A stretch of 11,527 nucleotides of DNA from Candidatus Hydrothermota bacterium (GCA_003645975.1 QNDP01000016.1:1-11527), one strand, 5' to 3'; counted from the first letter of the stretch, positions 1-7,954 are shown. Made by a program: numbers and translations. The notes: a model not told the origin generated them from the letters alone.

Positions 1-29
1 TACCGTTGCGTTTCCGAGATTAACTCCCC

Positions 30-944
30 TTACCTCGTCAAATTAAGCGATACTCTGTGCAGAAGGCCGATGGGCGAACCGTGTTCCACTCGGTAGAGAA
101 CCGAAATGCCCCTGTTTGGCACCTTAAGCGCAAATCCGAATTCCTCCCGCGTGTCGAACGGCGTAACGCTCACGCCACCAGTTAGTTGCAGTGCATCCGC
201 AATATGCCACAATCCGCCGAATTTGATGCCTTCGTAAAGCGATGCATCGTGGAAAAGTTCAGCAAACAGCCATCCATGCGACAAAGGCAAGGCCGCACCG
301 AATTTGAACCTCGTCGGCAGCCTGAACGATTCGGTTATGAGTTCGATTGAATCTGAAAGCATGAGGTCAGCGCCGCTTAGCTTCATAGCGCCGCCGAGAT
401 TCGCTATCACAGCCGAAAGTCGCAAATTTCCGAAGTCTTCAAGCACAGTTGTGCCACCGACATCGAGGGCAACAGTCCGTGCAGATTCATGATACACATG
501 TTCGGTTATCAATTTTCCGGTGACGCCGAATTGAAACCATGTCGAAAGCTGTGTGGTGAGCGCTGCGCCGAGCACCGTGCCGCCCGTTGTGTAGTAAAGA
601 CCTGTCCCTTCAGGCTGTTCCTCTGTCGTGATTTCGATCCGACCGGAATTATAGCCGAGCGCATAGAATCCAACTGTCCCGTATTTCCAAGCCTTGGTCG
701 CAAAGCCGACAGCACCCCATTGAACGCCGAGCGGCAGCCGTAAGTAAGTTGCGCCGAACGACATCCCGTTTGACAGTTCTACCGATGAAGGGTTGTGCCA
801 GAGTCCAAGGGCGTCCATCGGGAGCGCCACGCAACTCGTGGGCGAATCGTCAAGTTTCACAAATTGGGCGGCTTTCGTGCCTATCTTATCAAATCCGTGC
901 AAGTTAGCGACAAAAATCAGCAAAATTAGGGTCTTCTTTGCCAT
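30..944 (-). CDS. PorV/PorQ-family outer-membrane beta-barrel protein
   Basis: A 304-residue protein with a signal peptide (about residues 1-17, MAKK followed by a hydrophobic run). The mature part begins GTKAAQFVKL, a form of the GTxAAxFLKI opening of PorV/PorQ (UPF0164) proteins, followed by LWHNPSSVE where the family has the YWNPAGLA motif. A mid-protein segment (VALDVGG, then NLRLSAVIANLGG) and the ending HRVSLNLTR also fit this family. The rest alternates hydrophobic and polar residues as barrel strands do. In type IX secretion, PorV carries substrates from the translocon to the attachment complex, but many paralogues have no known role, so a general outer-membrane barrel is the safe call. 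The start is supported by GAGGTG four bases before ATG; the preceding gene stops 3 bases upstream, so the two are probably translated together. It is the last gene of the left-hand operon visible here. The glycine-rich GARAxxMGGA stretch usual after the opening is replaced by an unrelated sequence. Confidence 0.78.
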   Translation of the reverse strand: MAKKTLILLIFVANLHGFDKIGTKAAQFVKLDDSPTSCVALPMDALGLWHNPSSVELSNGMSFGATYLRLPLGVQWGAVGFATKAWKYGTVGFYALGYNSGRIEITTEEQPEGTGLYYTTGGTVLGAALTTQLSTWFQFGVTGKLITEHVYHESARTVALDVGGTTVLEDFGNLRLSAVIANLGGAMKLSGADLMLSDSIELITESFRLPTRFKFGAALPLSHGWLFAELFHDASLYEGIKFGGLWHIADALQLTGGVSVTPFDTREEFGFALKVPNRGISVLYRVEHGSPIGLLHRVSLNLTR

Positions 945-947
945 GAT

Positions 948-3626
948 TCACCTCACGATTGCAAATTTGCCCTTTTTGGTCTTCCCATCAGGCGTTTCGA
1001 CTATGTAGAAGTAAAGACCATAAGCCACCTTGAGTCCGGAACGGTTTGTGAGGTCCCAGACAGCTTCACCTCCGCCCTCATGTTCGATCGTCGCAACAGG
1101 TTCGCCTGCGATCGTGTAAATCCTGATGGTCGCGCGACTTGGCAGATTCCTGAAGTGGATTTCGCGGCCAAAACCGGCCTCAACCACGAGCGGATTGGGA
1201 TAGACCGTCACATTTGCCAATGGATCACCATTTGCAACCATTTGGGACGCATGGGATTCAATCCTGAAAGCGACGCCTTCACGCAGCGGTTTAAACAGTT
1301 TTACGAAAAATGTGTCGCCCTGAGTCGGAGGCGTTGCATCGGGCGGGTTAAGCGTTCTCACAAACACCCTCAGCATCTCATCTCCATGATGCGCAACGAG
1401 TCCCAACTGGTCAGGCAAGAGGTAACGGTAATGTTCGTCGGGAACCCATGCCTCGCCGCCCGGCGTGAGCGTCCAGCCCGTATCGGAAACTCTTGGAGGC
1501 GAGGCAAATCCACCGAGAAAAATCGGATCGACCACGAAGATGGTGTCCGCCTCTACGGTGTCGTCGCCGAAGACCGCAAATCCACGAATCGGAATCCAGT
1601 AGGTCGTATCGACTGGCACAAATGGCAGGTCATAACGGAACGAGTTCGGTCTAAGAACTTGTGCTTCCGAGCCTTGAATCGTATCGACGATGAACAGAGC
1701 GTCGCCATAACCTTCATGCAGTGCCTCGCCGCGTCCCCGATCCTCGACAAACCAGTCAAATCCCACATCAGGCGATGACCAGCCGACCTCCATAAAGCCT
1801 TCGGGCGAATTGCGCACCGTCAGCCTGAATCCGTCGAGCAAATTCGACTGCCACAGCACGCCCGTGTCCGGAATCGGCTCGCAAAATGCGGTGTCAACTA
1901 TCTCAACATCGCCCGTTCCGAAGCAGAACGAATCACTTGAAAATTCAATTCGATAGGTGGCATCGAGCAGGCTGTCAGGATCGACGAGCATGGCTTGGAC
2001 CTCGCCGGTTGTCGGCTTCCCGACGCTTTCGATGGACAGCTCACCGGGAGTGTAGTCCGACGGCCTTGCGAAAAACCCCACTCTGACCATGTTTGCGCCG
2101 CGCCGCGATTCAAGCGAAGGAGCAAGCGAATCTGGGTCTTGAACCCCTTTGTCATAAGCGGTTACGGTGTAGTAGTAGATGTGTCCGGGGATAACCGTCG
2201 TGTCCTCAAAGACATAGCGGACTCCAGCGTCCTCGCCAAGCGACTGGTAAGGCCATGCCGGGTCAACGCCTTTGATGCCGTCGATAAGATCGTAAATGGC
2301 TATCGGGACATAGTTTACGACTTCCCCCCTCTCGTTCGTTATCGGTTCGCCCCAAGTCATGCCGCCGTCTTCCGAGCGGTAAACCTTGTAACCCTCAAAA
2401 TCGAGCTGACCTGTGAACGGGTCGGGCGTGGTCTCCGATGGTGAAGCATCCCAATAGAGTCTAACTCTGTCGGGCAAAACGACATATCTGAGAACCGGCG
2501 GTGGCGGCGCTGACGGTCCCTGATATTCGAACTCACTCATTTTGAACGCTGTGCGCGCATTGGCGAACAGCTCGGCCGTATCCGCACCGGCCGCAACGAA
2601 CAACGAGAATTCCTTGCGTTCACCCGGTTCCAGGTCAAAGGGTCCGACAGCGGCTATCAGGTTATAGCCCGATGCGGAATCCGGTGGCGTGCAGTCCATG
2701 TGGATGTCATCTCCGTGAAAATAGAAAGATGGGTTGATGTTCGTGTCGGATGTGTCAGATACCACGATCGGCCAGTAGGTTGCGTCATTGTAAGGTGTGT
2801 AAGACCTTGAAAACCAATGGAAATCCGTTATGCCGAGCGAATCCGGAGTTGCAAGGAAGCCGACGCCCATCATCCCGACGGATTCCCATGGCGAAAGCGG
2901 CACGCCATCGGCGTCCCAGTAGTAAACGAAATCCTTTGCGCCGTCGGGCGCACCTTCAGGCCACAAATCGACAAAATCCAGAAAGTCTTGGAAATCGAAA
3001 TCCACTCGAAAGGCCACAAAGAGTCCGATGTGGATGTCGTGAAGTGTCGAATCAGAAGTGTTTTCGATGAAAAGTCGATAGAAAAGGATGTCTTCTGCAT
3101 AGTAGCGACCGTAACCGTAGGTCAGCATCTCGACTCTGATGCCGAACCGACCGGCGTCGTTGAAAGCGGCATAAATGTCTCTGTCCGAAGTGAATTCGCC
3201 ATAGACCGTGTCTCCGCTTGACGGATCGACCCGATAAGGGCCGGGCCATCCTTCGGGCGGCCATGTGGTCGAATTATCGCTCATCGCAAGCCATGGGATG
3301 CCCAATGGGCTTTGATTGTCAGGATTGTGATGAAGTTCGGGCTGCCAGTCGGTGTCAAAGTGGACAAGTGCATTCGGAACGGTCAAAACCTCGCCATCTT
3401 TGGCAAGGATAAACTGCAGACCATAGCAATAGTGTTGTTCGAACGGTGCATTTTGCGGCCAGTGGAGCGACGGCGTTACGAACATCGGCGTGGTCGAGAG
3501 AATGCCCCAGTTCGTTACTGTTGCGGAGAGCTGTCCGACATCTTCAACCGCTATGCCTGCATAGGTCAGGTCAACATCCTGACCGGCTGTTATCAAAAAG
3601 ACGCTTAAAATCAAAGTGTTCATCAT
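948..3626 (-). CDS. Large exported protein with Fn3-like domain and T9SS-type C-terminal sorting domain
   Basis: An 892-residue exported protein. The open frame continues 49 codons further upstream, but that part lies inside the receptor gene. The ATG at 3626 (or the adjacent one at 3623) has GGGAG seven bases before it, follows the receptor stop by one base, and begins a signal peptide (MMNTLILSVFLITAG). Residues about 20-370 form a beta-rich region with motifs such as SDRDIYAAFND and FYRLFIENTS, seen in large surface proteins of FCB-type candidate phyla. Residues about 372-500 are a fibronectin-III-like domain (VRLYWDASPSE, DFEGYKVYRS, YYYTVTAYDKG). Residues about 808-892 are a Por/FlgD-like sorting domain: VYPNP, then IRIYTIAGEPV, WDLTNRSG, VAYGLYFYIVET, and GKFAIVR at the end. 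In T9SS bacteria this domain directs passage through the outer membrane and is usually removed. Its ligand or function is unknown. No catalytic motif was seen. The downstream neighbour is a PorV-family protein, in keeping with a T9SS client. Confidence 0.87.
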   Translation of the reverse strand: MMNTLILSVFLITAGQDVDLTYAGIAVEDVGQLSATVTNWGILSTTPMFVTPSLHWPQNAPFEQHYCYGLQFILAKDGEVLTVPNALVHFDTDWQPELHHNPDNQSPLGIPWLAMSDNSTTWPPEGWPGPYRVDPSSGDTVYGEFTSDRDIYAAFNDAGRFGIRVEMLTYGYGRYYAEDILFYRLFIENTSDSTLHDIHIGLFVAFRVDFDFQDFLDFVDLWPEGAPDGAKDFVYYWDADGVPLSPWESVGMMGVGFLATPDSLGITDFHWFSRSYTPYNDATYWPIVVSDTSDTNINPSFYFHGDDIHMDCTPPDSASGYNLIAAVGPFDLEPGERKEFSLFVAAGADTAELFANARTAFKMSEFEYQGPSAPPPPVLRYVVLPDRVRLYWDASPSETTPDPFTGQLDFEGYKVYRSEDGGMTWGEPITNERGEVVNYVPIAIYDLIDGIKGVDPAWPYQSLGEDAGVRYVFEDTTVIPGHIYYYTVTAYDKGVQDPDSLAPSLESRRGANMVRVGFFARPSDYTPGELSIESVGKPTTGEVQAMLVDPDSLLDATYRIEFSSDSFCFGTGDVEIVDTAFCEPIPDTGVLWQSNLLDGFRLTVRNSPEGFMEVGWSSPDVGFDWFVEDRGRGEALHEGYGDALFIVDTIQGSEAQVLRPNSFRYDLPFVPVDTTYWIPIRGFAVFGDDTVEADTIFVVDPIFLGGFASPPRVSDTGWTLTPGGEAWVPDEHYRYLLPDQLGLVAHHGDEMLRVFVRTLNPPDATPPTQGDTFFVKLFKPLREGVAFRIESHASQMVANGDPLANVTVYPNPLVVEAGFGREIHFRNLPSRATIRIYTIAGEPVATIEHEGGGEAVWDLTNRSGLKVAYGLYFYIVETPDGKTKKGKFAIVR

Positions 3627-3627
3627 C

Positions 3628-6165
3628 TCAAAGCTCCCATCTGATTCCAAATCTCCATCTTCTTGGTGGTCCGACATGTGCAGGGTTGTGAGCTGTGTCG
3701 GGCGAAGACCATGCCCGCTCGATCGGACCGGGATCGAACGGGTCGCCAGTGCGCGGATGCACTGCACGAACATTCAAGTAGTTCAACAGGTTATAGACTT
3801 CGAGCGAGAAGGTAACATTTTTGACGGTTTTCTCGACTTTCAGGATCCAGTCGAGTGTCGGCGGCATCCGTGCGGAGTTCGGCGGCGCAACGACGCCCGT
3901 GCCTAAATCCGGCGTGTAGGGCAGTCCTGTTGCAAAATCTACAATGTTAAGCCAATGTAATCCAAGCAGATCGGCTTCAACCATCGCTTTGACCGTGTGC
4001 CGCCTATCGTAGTCGAGCGGATACTCCTTGACCGCTTCGGGCATCCCGGTATAGGCATCGTAAAATGCTCTGAGCGGGAACGATCTGTTGCCCAATGCGA
4101 CTTGATACATGTAGCTAAACTGCCAGCGGATGTTCTGCACGGAACCGCGGGCATCGACCTCAAAGCCGCGTATCGTCGCAAAGTCTCCGTTGTTGTAGTA
4201 GTTGTAATCGTAAGGAAACTTCACGATGCGGCGCGTCGAAAGCAGGTCCCAGACATCCTTCGCAAACAGACTGATGTCGAAATTGAACTCACCGGCGAGC
4301 AAGCGGATGCCAACCTCGTAAGAGACCGTCCGCTCAGGCTTCAAAAACGGGTTTCCGATGACTACGAGAGCTTGCGGCATGTCATCCGGATGGTCTCTGA
4401 ACTGGAAATTCCGAAACATAGCATCCATCGGCGGAGTCCGCAGGAAATGCCCGTAGGCCAGATGGAACACGATCCTGTCGGTAACCGGGTAGGCAAGCCC
4501 GATTCTTGGCGCAATGTAAATCTTTGTTGGGACATGCGTTAACTCACTTCCAGGCGATTCGATGTCCTTCCAGAACGAAACGCCGAGATTCTGACCTTCA
4601 GCCCTCAAACCGATGTTCAAAAAGAAGCCCGGATATTCGATTTTGTCTTGGACATAGGCTGCAAACTGCAATGGCGAGACATCGTATTCGCTCATGTGGC
4701 CTTCGCCAAGGTATCCAAAGATGTAAAATCGCTCCCATTCGTGGACTTCAAAGTGATGTTTTTGTAGTTCAACGCCTGCGCGAAGCTCATGATGGCCAAC
4801 TTGGAGAAGACTTTCGTAATGGCCATAAATCGTTTGGGATAAGTCCTTTCGATAGACAGGCGCTTGGCCTCCGATGTAGAACTCGGCCTGTTCGTCGGAA
4901 CGCGGCGGCTCGTAAGTCCATGGAAGTGAATCCTCGTCGAATCCCATGAAACTTCTGTGTTTTTTGAAACCGATGGTGATCTTCCAACTGACCGATTGCG
5001 TCAGAAGGCCGCTTGCATTTGCCGAGATGCGTGTAAATTCGCCCCAGCGAGTCGGATAACCTTCCGGATGATATTTCCATCGATGGCTGTAACCCTTGCT
5101 TTCGCTGTTGGACACCTCGAACGGAACATCTAACCTGAATGAACCTGTCTGGATCCCGAACTTTCCGTTGATGCTGCGATACTTAGAGTAACCGAAAGGC
5201 AGATAGCTCGGCGTGTTTTCATCAGCAAAAGTAAATCCTGCGAACCACGAGTGTGCACGATAGCCAGCCCTGAGCTTGAGCGACAGATTTTCGGCAAAAT
5301 TCAACTTCGGCGGTTCGTAGAGCGAATTGTCGAGGCTGTCCCTGTGCAAATCATAGGCATCCGGTGCAAAGGCATCCTTGCGCTGATAGGGGGAATTGAG
5401 CGAAAAACCATAGAGGTAGGGTGACTTGAGCGAAACTGCGAGGTTAATACCGCGCTTTGAGGGTTCCCATGTTGTAGCCGTAACGATTCCCGAGAGTGCG
5501 GCACCGTAGTTGGCTGAGAAGCTGCCAGCGAAGACGGCAAGCTGATTAAGTGCCCATGGGTCGAGTTCTGTGGCGCTTCCACCGCGCAGCGGGTCTGTAA
5601 CCGGCATAGCATCAACATAGAAAACGACATCGTCCGAGCGGCCGCCACGCAGATGCCATTCGCCGCCGGCGTCCTGTGTAAATCCAGAAACGGCTTTGAG
5701 AATCGCTTCCGGCGCAATGTCTTTAAATGCGGATTTCTCACGGATGTCGAGACTGGTCTCCTTCCATGTGGCATATTTGTCGAAATCGGGGCTTTCGGCC
5801 CTGACGACAACCTCTTCCATCTCAATCGCCTGCGGCTTCAATGTGACTTCGACGAATGTGGTCTTGTCAGGCTCAACCTTGATGTTCTCGATTTTGACCG
5901 GATTGTAGCCAAGAAAATGGACTTCGAGGGTGTAGGTTCCGGTTGGGACATTGAGGATGAAGAACGAGCCGTCCTCGTCGGTGTAGCAGCCCGTTTTGAG
6001 TTGTGGGATCGAGACCGCAGCGGCCTCTATGGGTTCGCCATTTGGGTCGCGGACAACGCCCATGATTTTGCCAACGGAGGCCGCACTCAGATGTCCTACA
6101 ATGAGGAAGGCGCCCACCCCAAACGAGATGAGCGCCCTGACCACCTTTACTTTATTTTTTGACAT
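3628..6165 (-). CDS. TonB-dependent outer-membrane receptor with N-terminal carboxypeptidase-regulatory-like domain
   Basis: An 845-residue receptor that should import a substrate across the outer membrane using TonB energy. A signal peptide covers about residues 1-29. Residues about 33-110 form a carboxypeptidase-regulatory-like (CarboxypepD_reg) beta-sandwich: GVVRDPNGEPIEAAAVSIP, YTDEDGSFFILNVPTGTYTL, HFLGY. A TonB-box-like EMEEVVVRA follows at about 115-123. The plug domain contains HLRGGRSDDVVFYVDAMPV (about 171-189) and FSANYGAALSGIVTATT (about 216-232). The remaining roughly 600 residues are barrel strands rich in aromatic residues, including HLAYGHFLRTPP and YDYDRRHTVK-like elements, ending in RFGIRWEL. 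The frame is intact and the length normal. AAGGA lies seven bases before the ATG, and the preceding gene ends 17 bases upstream. The domain order is that of Oar/SusC-like receptors of FCB-type bacteria, but no SusD partner is next to it. The substrate cannot be told from the sequence. Confidence 0.93.
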   Translation of the reverse strand: MSKNKVKVVRALISFGVGAFLIVGHLSAASVGKIMGVVRDPNGEPIEAAAVSIPQLKTGCYTDEDGSFFILNVPTGTYTLEVHFLGYNPVKIENIKVEPDKTTFVEVTLKPQAIEMEEVVVRAESPDFDKYATWKETSLDIREKSAFKDIAPEAILKAVSGFTQDAGGEWHLRGGRSDDVVFYVDAMPVTDPLRGGSATELDPWALNQLAVFAGSFSANYGAALSGIVTATTWEPSKRGINLAVSLKSPYLYGFSLNSPYQRKDAFAPDAYDLHRDSLDNSLYEPPKLNFAENLSLKLRAGYRAHSWFAGFTFADENTPSYLPFGYSKYRSINGKFGIQTGSFRLDVPFEVSNSESKGYSHRWKYHPEGYPTRWGEFTRISANASGLLTQSVSWKITIGFKKHRSFMGFDEDSLPWTYEPPRSDEQAEFYIGGQAPVYRKDLSQTIYGHYESLLQVGHHELRAGVELQKHHFEVHEWERFYIFGYLGEGHMSEYDVSPLQFAAYVQDKIEYPGFFLNIGLRAEGQNLGVSFWKDIESPGSELTHVPTKIYIAPRIGLAYPVTDRIVFHLAYGHFLRTPPMDAMFRNFQFRDHPDDMPQALVVIGNPFLKPERTVSYEVGIRLLAGEFNFDISLFAKDVWDLLSTRRIVKFPYDYNYYNNGDFATIRGFEVDARGSVQNIRWQFSYMYQVALGNRSFPLRAFYDAYTGMPEAVKEYPLDYDRRHTVKAMVEADLLGLHWLNIVDFATGLPYTPDLGTGVVAPPNSARMPPTLDWILKVEKTVKNVTFSLEVYNLLNYLNVRAVHPRTGDPFDPGPIERAWSSPDTAHNPAHVGPPRRWRFGIRWEL

Positions 6166-6182
6166 TCTGAAGTCCTTGGGAT

Positions 6183-7121
6183 TTAACGAACAATTACGAC
6201 CTTCTCTTTGAAGCCGTCAAGCCGCACAAAGTAGATGCCCGAACCGAGATTGACCCTCAGATTTGTCTCTTTGCCAAAGAATTCACGGTTGAGCATCTTG
6301 CGTCCGCTGATGTCGTAAAGTTCAAGTTTGTGAATGCCGTCCTGCAATCCTTTGACGCTGAGTAACCCGTTGCCAAGATATGCGACATGCGGTTTCGACG
6401 GGTTGATTCCACGATTTGCACCCTCATCGATGCCAACGAGATGAGTCCATGCCTTGATGCCATCGACCCGTGTCTCCGCCGCGCCGTGCATGACAAATGT
6501 GTAAACGCCGATGTATCCGACAGTTGTGCCTCCCGTGTTGTCGGTTATCGGGCAGCCCGGCAGGAGAATATCATCGAAATAGACCCAAACCTGATGGTCG
6601 CCGCTGTAAGCGACCTTGAGTTTGTGCCAACTGGAAGTCGAAGGAAGCGTGAAATCGCCATTTCCAGCAGTCCACCTGTGGATTATGGTTGGCATAAACG
6701 AACTCGGATCGTGATAGGCAAGCCTAATGAGGGAGTCCGTGTCGAAATCTGTTATCAGCGAGTAATATCCGCCAACGACTGGATCGATGAAAAATGCCAA
6801 TCCGTTGTAAGGACCGCCTGAGACTGTGTCCACCATCGTGAAAATCCAAGCTTCGAGTGTCAGCGAATCGGAGAACACATAGTCCTCAGCGTAAGCGAGG
6901 CCGGATGGTGAGCCACCCGCTTGATAAACTATGCCGATCCATCCATCCCCTTCCGGGGTCGTGGGATCCTGAAAAACGACCATCGAATCATCGGGCGTCA
7001 AGCTTGTATCCTGTTGAGCGAAATACGAAACCCACGACAGAGTCTTATGACCGTCGGTAAATGATTCAACTAACACAGGTTCCTGTGCTACCAATGCAAT
7101 TGCCAACACCAAAGCTATCAT
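6183..7121 (-). CDS. Exported LamG/concanavalin-like protein with C-terminal sorting domain
   Basis: A 312-residue exported protein. An open frame extends 36 codons upstream, but it runs through the ribosome binding site and into the previous gene. The ATG at 7121 has a near-perfect AGGAGGTG just upstream and begins a hydrophobic leader (MIALVLAIALVAQ), so it is the likely start. The leader lacks the usual basic residues at its front, which is unusual. Residues about 20-230 look like a jelly-roll fold of the LamG/concanavalin-like superfamily (SLTLEAWIF, SSWHKLKVAYSGDHQVWVYFDD, VGYIGVYTF), a fold that often binds or cleaves carbohydrate; no catalytic residues could be assigned. Residues about 243-312 form a T9SS/FlgD-like sorting domain (HKLELYDISGRKM, NLGSGIYFVRLDG, ending KVVIVR). 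The terminal IVR is shared with the larger sorted protein downstream. It lies 17 bases before the receptor gene, so it is probably co-transcribed. The fold assignment is an inference from strand pattern. Confidence 0.8.
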   Translation of the reverse strand: MIALVLAIALVAQEPVLVESFTDGHKTLSWVSYFAQQDTSLTPDDSMVVFQDPTTPEGDGWIGIVYQAGGSPSGLAYAEDYVFSDSLTLEAWIFTMVDTVSGGPYNGLAFFIDPVVGGYYSLITDFDTDSLIRLAYHDPSSFMPTIIHRWTAGNGDFTLPSTSSWHKLKVAYSGDHQVWVYFDDILLPGCPITDNTGGTTVGYIGVYTFVMHGAAETRVDGIKAWTHLVGIDEGANRGINPSKPHVAYLGNGLLSVKGLQDGIHKLELYDISGRKMLNREFFGKETNLRVNLGSGIYFVRLDGFKEKVVIVR

Positions 7122-7159
7122 GATAACACCTCCTGATTTTTGGTGTTTTTGTGAATTTT

Positions 7160-7684
7160 CTATCTGGTCAAAATCGAAATGAGGCTTACGGCAAGAGAAA
7201 AGACGGCGACAATCATTCCGATGATCCATGTGGTGTGAGTCAAGCGCCTCTCAAGCGCTTCAAACCGTTTGTCCATCGCCTCAAACCGATCGTCCATTGC
7301 CTTGAATCTGTTGTTCATCTCGCGCTGCAATGCTTCAAACCGTTTGTCCATCGCCTCAAACCGATCGTCCATTGCCTTGAATCTGGCGTTCATTTCGCGC
7401 TGCAATGACTCAAACCGTTTGTCCATCGCCTCAAATCTGCTGTTCATCTCGCGCTGCAATGACTCAAACCGTTCATCCATCGCTTTGAACCTCTCGGATA
7501 TGGCTTCAAACTTCATTTCCAAGAGGCTCAGCATCTTTTCGAGTATAAATCTCTGTGCGCGAAGCTCCTCTTCGAGATGTGTAAGACGCACGGCGAAATT
7601 GATATAATCGGAAATCCTCATCCGTTCAGCGCCAGCGGATCTTTCAATCTCATCTTTTTCTAATTTGACAGCCGCATCCTGCAT
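7160..7684 (-). CDS. Repeat-rich coiled-coil protein with C-terminal transmembrane anchor
   Basis: A 174-residue protein of unknown function. The N-terminal 30 residues are charged and soluble-looking with no signal peptide. Residues about 33-148 form a long coiled coil built from RFxAMD-type heptads (such as DRFEAMD) alternating with 11-residue units ending in REMN. Residues about 152-172 (WIIGMIVAVFSLAVSLISIL) form one membrane helix, followed by Thr-Arg. This predicts a tail-anchored inner-membrane protein with its coiled coil in the cytoplasm. The start is firm: AGAGGAGG lies just before the ATG. The layout (soluble head, variable tandem repeats, C-terminal membrane helix) resembles Borrelia Bdr proteins and DUF1640-like coiled-coil proteins, but I claim no homology, because such repeats arise independently. 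A possible promoter lies upstream; the next gene starts 38 bases after the stop, so this may head the left-hand operon or have its own transcript. Confidence 0.8.
   Translation of the reverse strand: MQDAAVKLEKDEIERSAGAERMRISDYINFAVRLTHLEEELRAQRFILEKMLSLLEMKFEAISERFKAMDERFESLQREMNSRFEAMDKRFESLQREMNARFKAMDDRFEAMDKRFEALQREMNNRFKAMDDRFEAMDKRFEALERRLTHTTWIIGMIVAVFSLAVSLISILTR
7266..7469 (-). repeat. Tandem in-frame repeats inside the coiled-coil gene (75, 75 and 54 bases)
   Basis: Two adjacent 75-base units (7266-7340 and 7341-7415) differ at five positions by my count. A third unit (7416-7469) matches the second except that it lacks one 21-base heptad and has a few substitutions. All lengths are multiples of three, and the missing piece is exactly one heptad, so the coiled-coil frame is kept. 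A more diverged part-copy continues at 7470-7511. The high DNA identity, not only protein similarity, points to recent duplication by slippage or unequal recombination. Confidence 0.9.
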
Positions 7685-7724
7685 TGTTTTCCTCCTCTTT
7701 TAAAAATCAAAGAACAATGGCCAA

Positions 7725-7753
7725 ACGATAACATTTAATTTCATGTCAATCAA
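7725..7753 (-). promoter_or_regulatory. Possible sigma70-type promoter for the coiled-coil gene and left-hand operon
   Basis: Read on the minus strand, TTGATT (7753-7748) and TATCGT (7730-7725) are separated by 17 bases, each matching four of six consensus positions, about 40 bases before the ATG at 7684. An overlapping TTGACA (7749-7744) is a perfect -35 hexamer but lacks a well-spaced -10. The region is AT-rich compared with the flanking genes and follows an operon end. This is a pattern match only; the promoter rules of this lineage are unknown. Confidence 0.35.
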
Positions 7754-7871
7754 GTCATAACAGGGTCAAAATCCTCAAAAACGGAGTCGGCGATGGAAAT
7801 TTTTCAGAAGTGGGACATCATTTGTCAAATTGGGCAAAACGGTGTCGTGAACTGCGGTGTCAAACAGACGA

Positions 7872-7920
7872 AGAGCCGCCCGGGACTCCAGCGGTGAGGG
7901 AGTCCCAAGATGGGCGGCCT
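7872..7920 (-). repeat. Long GC-rich imperfect palindrome between operons, possible terminator
   Basis: GCCGCCC (7875-7881) pairs with GGGCGGC (7912-7918), and directly inside it GGGACTCC (7882-7889) pairs with GGAGTCCC (7899-7906). The loop has nine bases (7890-7898) and a five-base bulge (7907-7911) sits on one arm, giving 15 base pairs in all. In minus-strand RNA the stem is followed by UCUUCGUCUGUUUG, which is U-rich but not a clear U run. It may end transcription of the right-hand operon, protect mRNA ends, or be one copy of a dispersed palindromic element. Confidence 0.5.
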
Positions 7921-7921
7921 G

Positions 7922-7954
7922 AAAAACTTTGAAAGCTCATTCCATCAGAGCTTT
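7922..7954 (-). terminator. Weak intrinsic terminator candidate at the end of the right-hand operon
   Basis: On the minus strand AAAGCTC (7954-7948) and GAGCTTT (7938-7932) form a perfect seven-base stem with a nine-base loop that contains the stop codon of the preceding gene. After the stem come CAAAG and then TTTTT (7926-7922). The U run is separated from the stem by five bases, so this is weaker than a classic terminator. The larger palindrome just downstream may act with it. Confidence 0.35.

Noticed and set aside
1080..1778. 232-residue plus-strand open frame
   Set aside because: It is antisense to the Fn3-like sorted protein gene, basic in composition with no family motifs, and typical of a shadow frame.
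3627..3773. 49-codon N-terminal extension of the large Fn3-like sorted protein
   Set aside because: It lies inside the receptor gene; a ribosome binding site and signal peptide place the start at 3626 (or 3623).
7122..7159. Terminator between the coiled-coil gene and the LamG-like gene
   Set aside because: The inverted repeat is followed by a T run only on the plus strand, where no gene ends; on the minus strand it runs into the ribosome binding site.
7122..7229. 36-codon N-terminal extension of the LamG-like protein
   Set aside because: It translates the ribosome binding site and the end of the coiled-coil gene; the leader peptide starts at 7121.
7269..7607. Plus-strand open frame with Ser/Asn-rich repeats opposite the coiled-coil gene
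   Set aside because: Its repeats simply mirror the heptads on the other strand; it has no ribosome binding site and no recognisable features.
7685..7870. Possible insertion-sequence remnant, from short repeated CGGTGTC/CGGAGTC strings and a GTGGGACA string
   Set aside because: No paired terminal repeats, target duplication or transposase fragment could be found; the repeats are too short.
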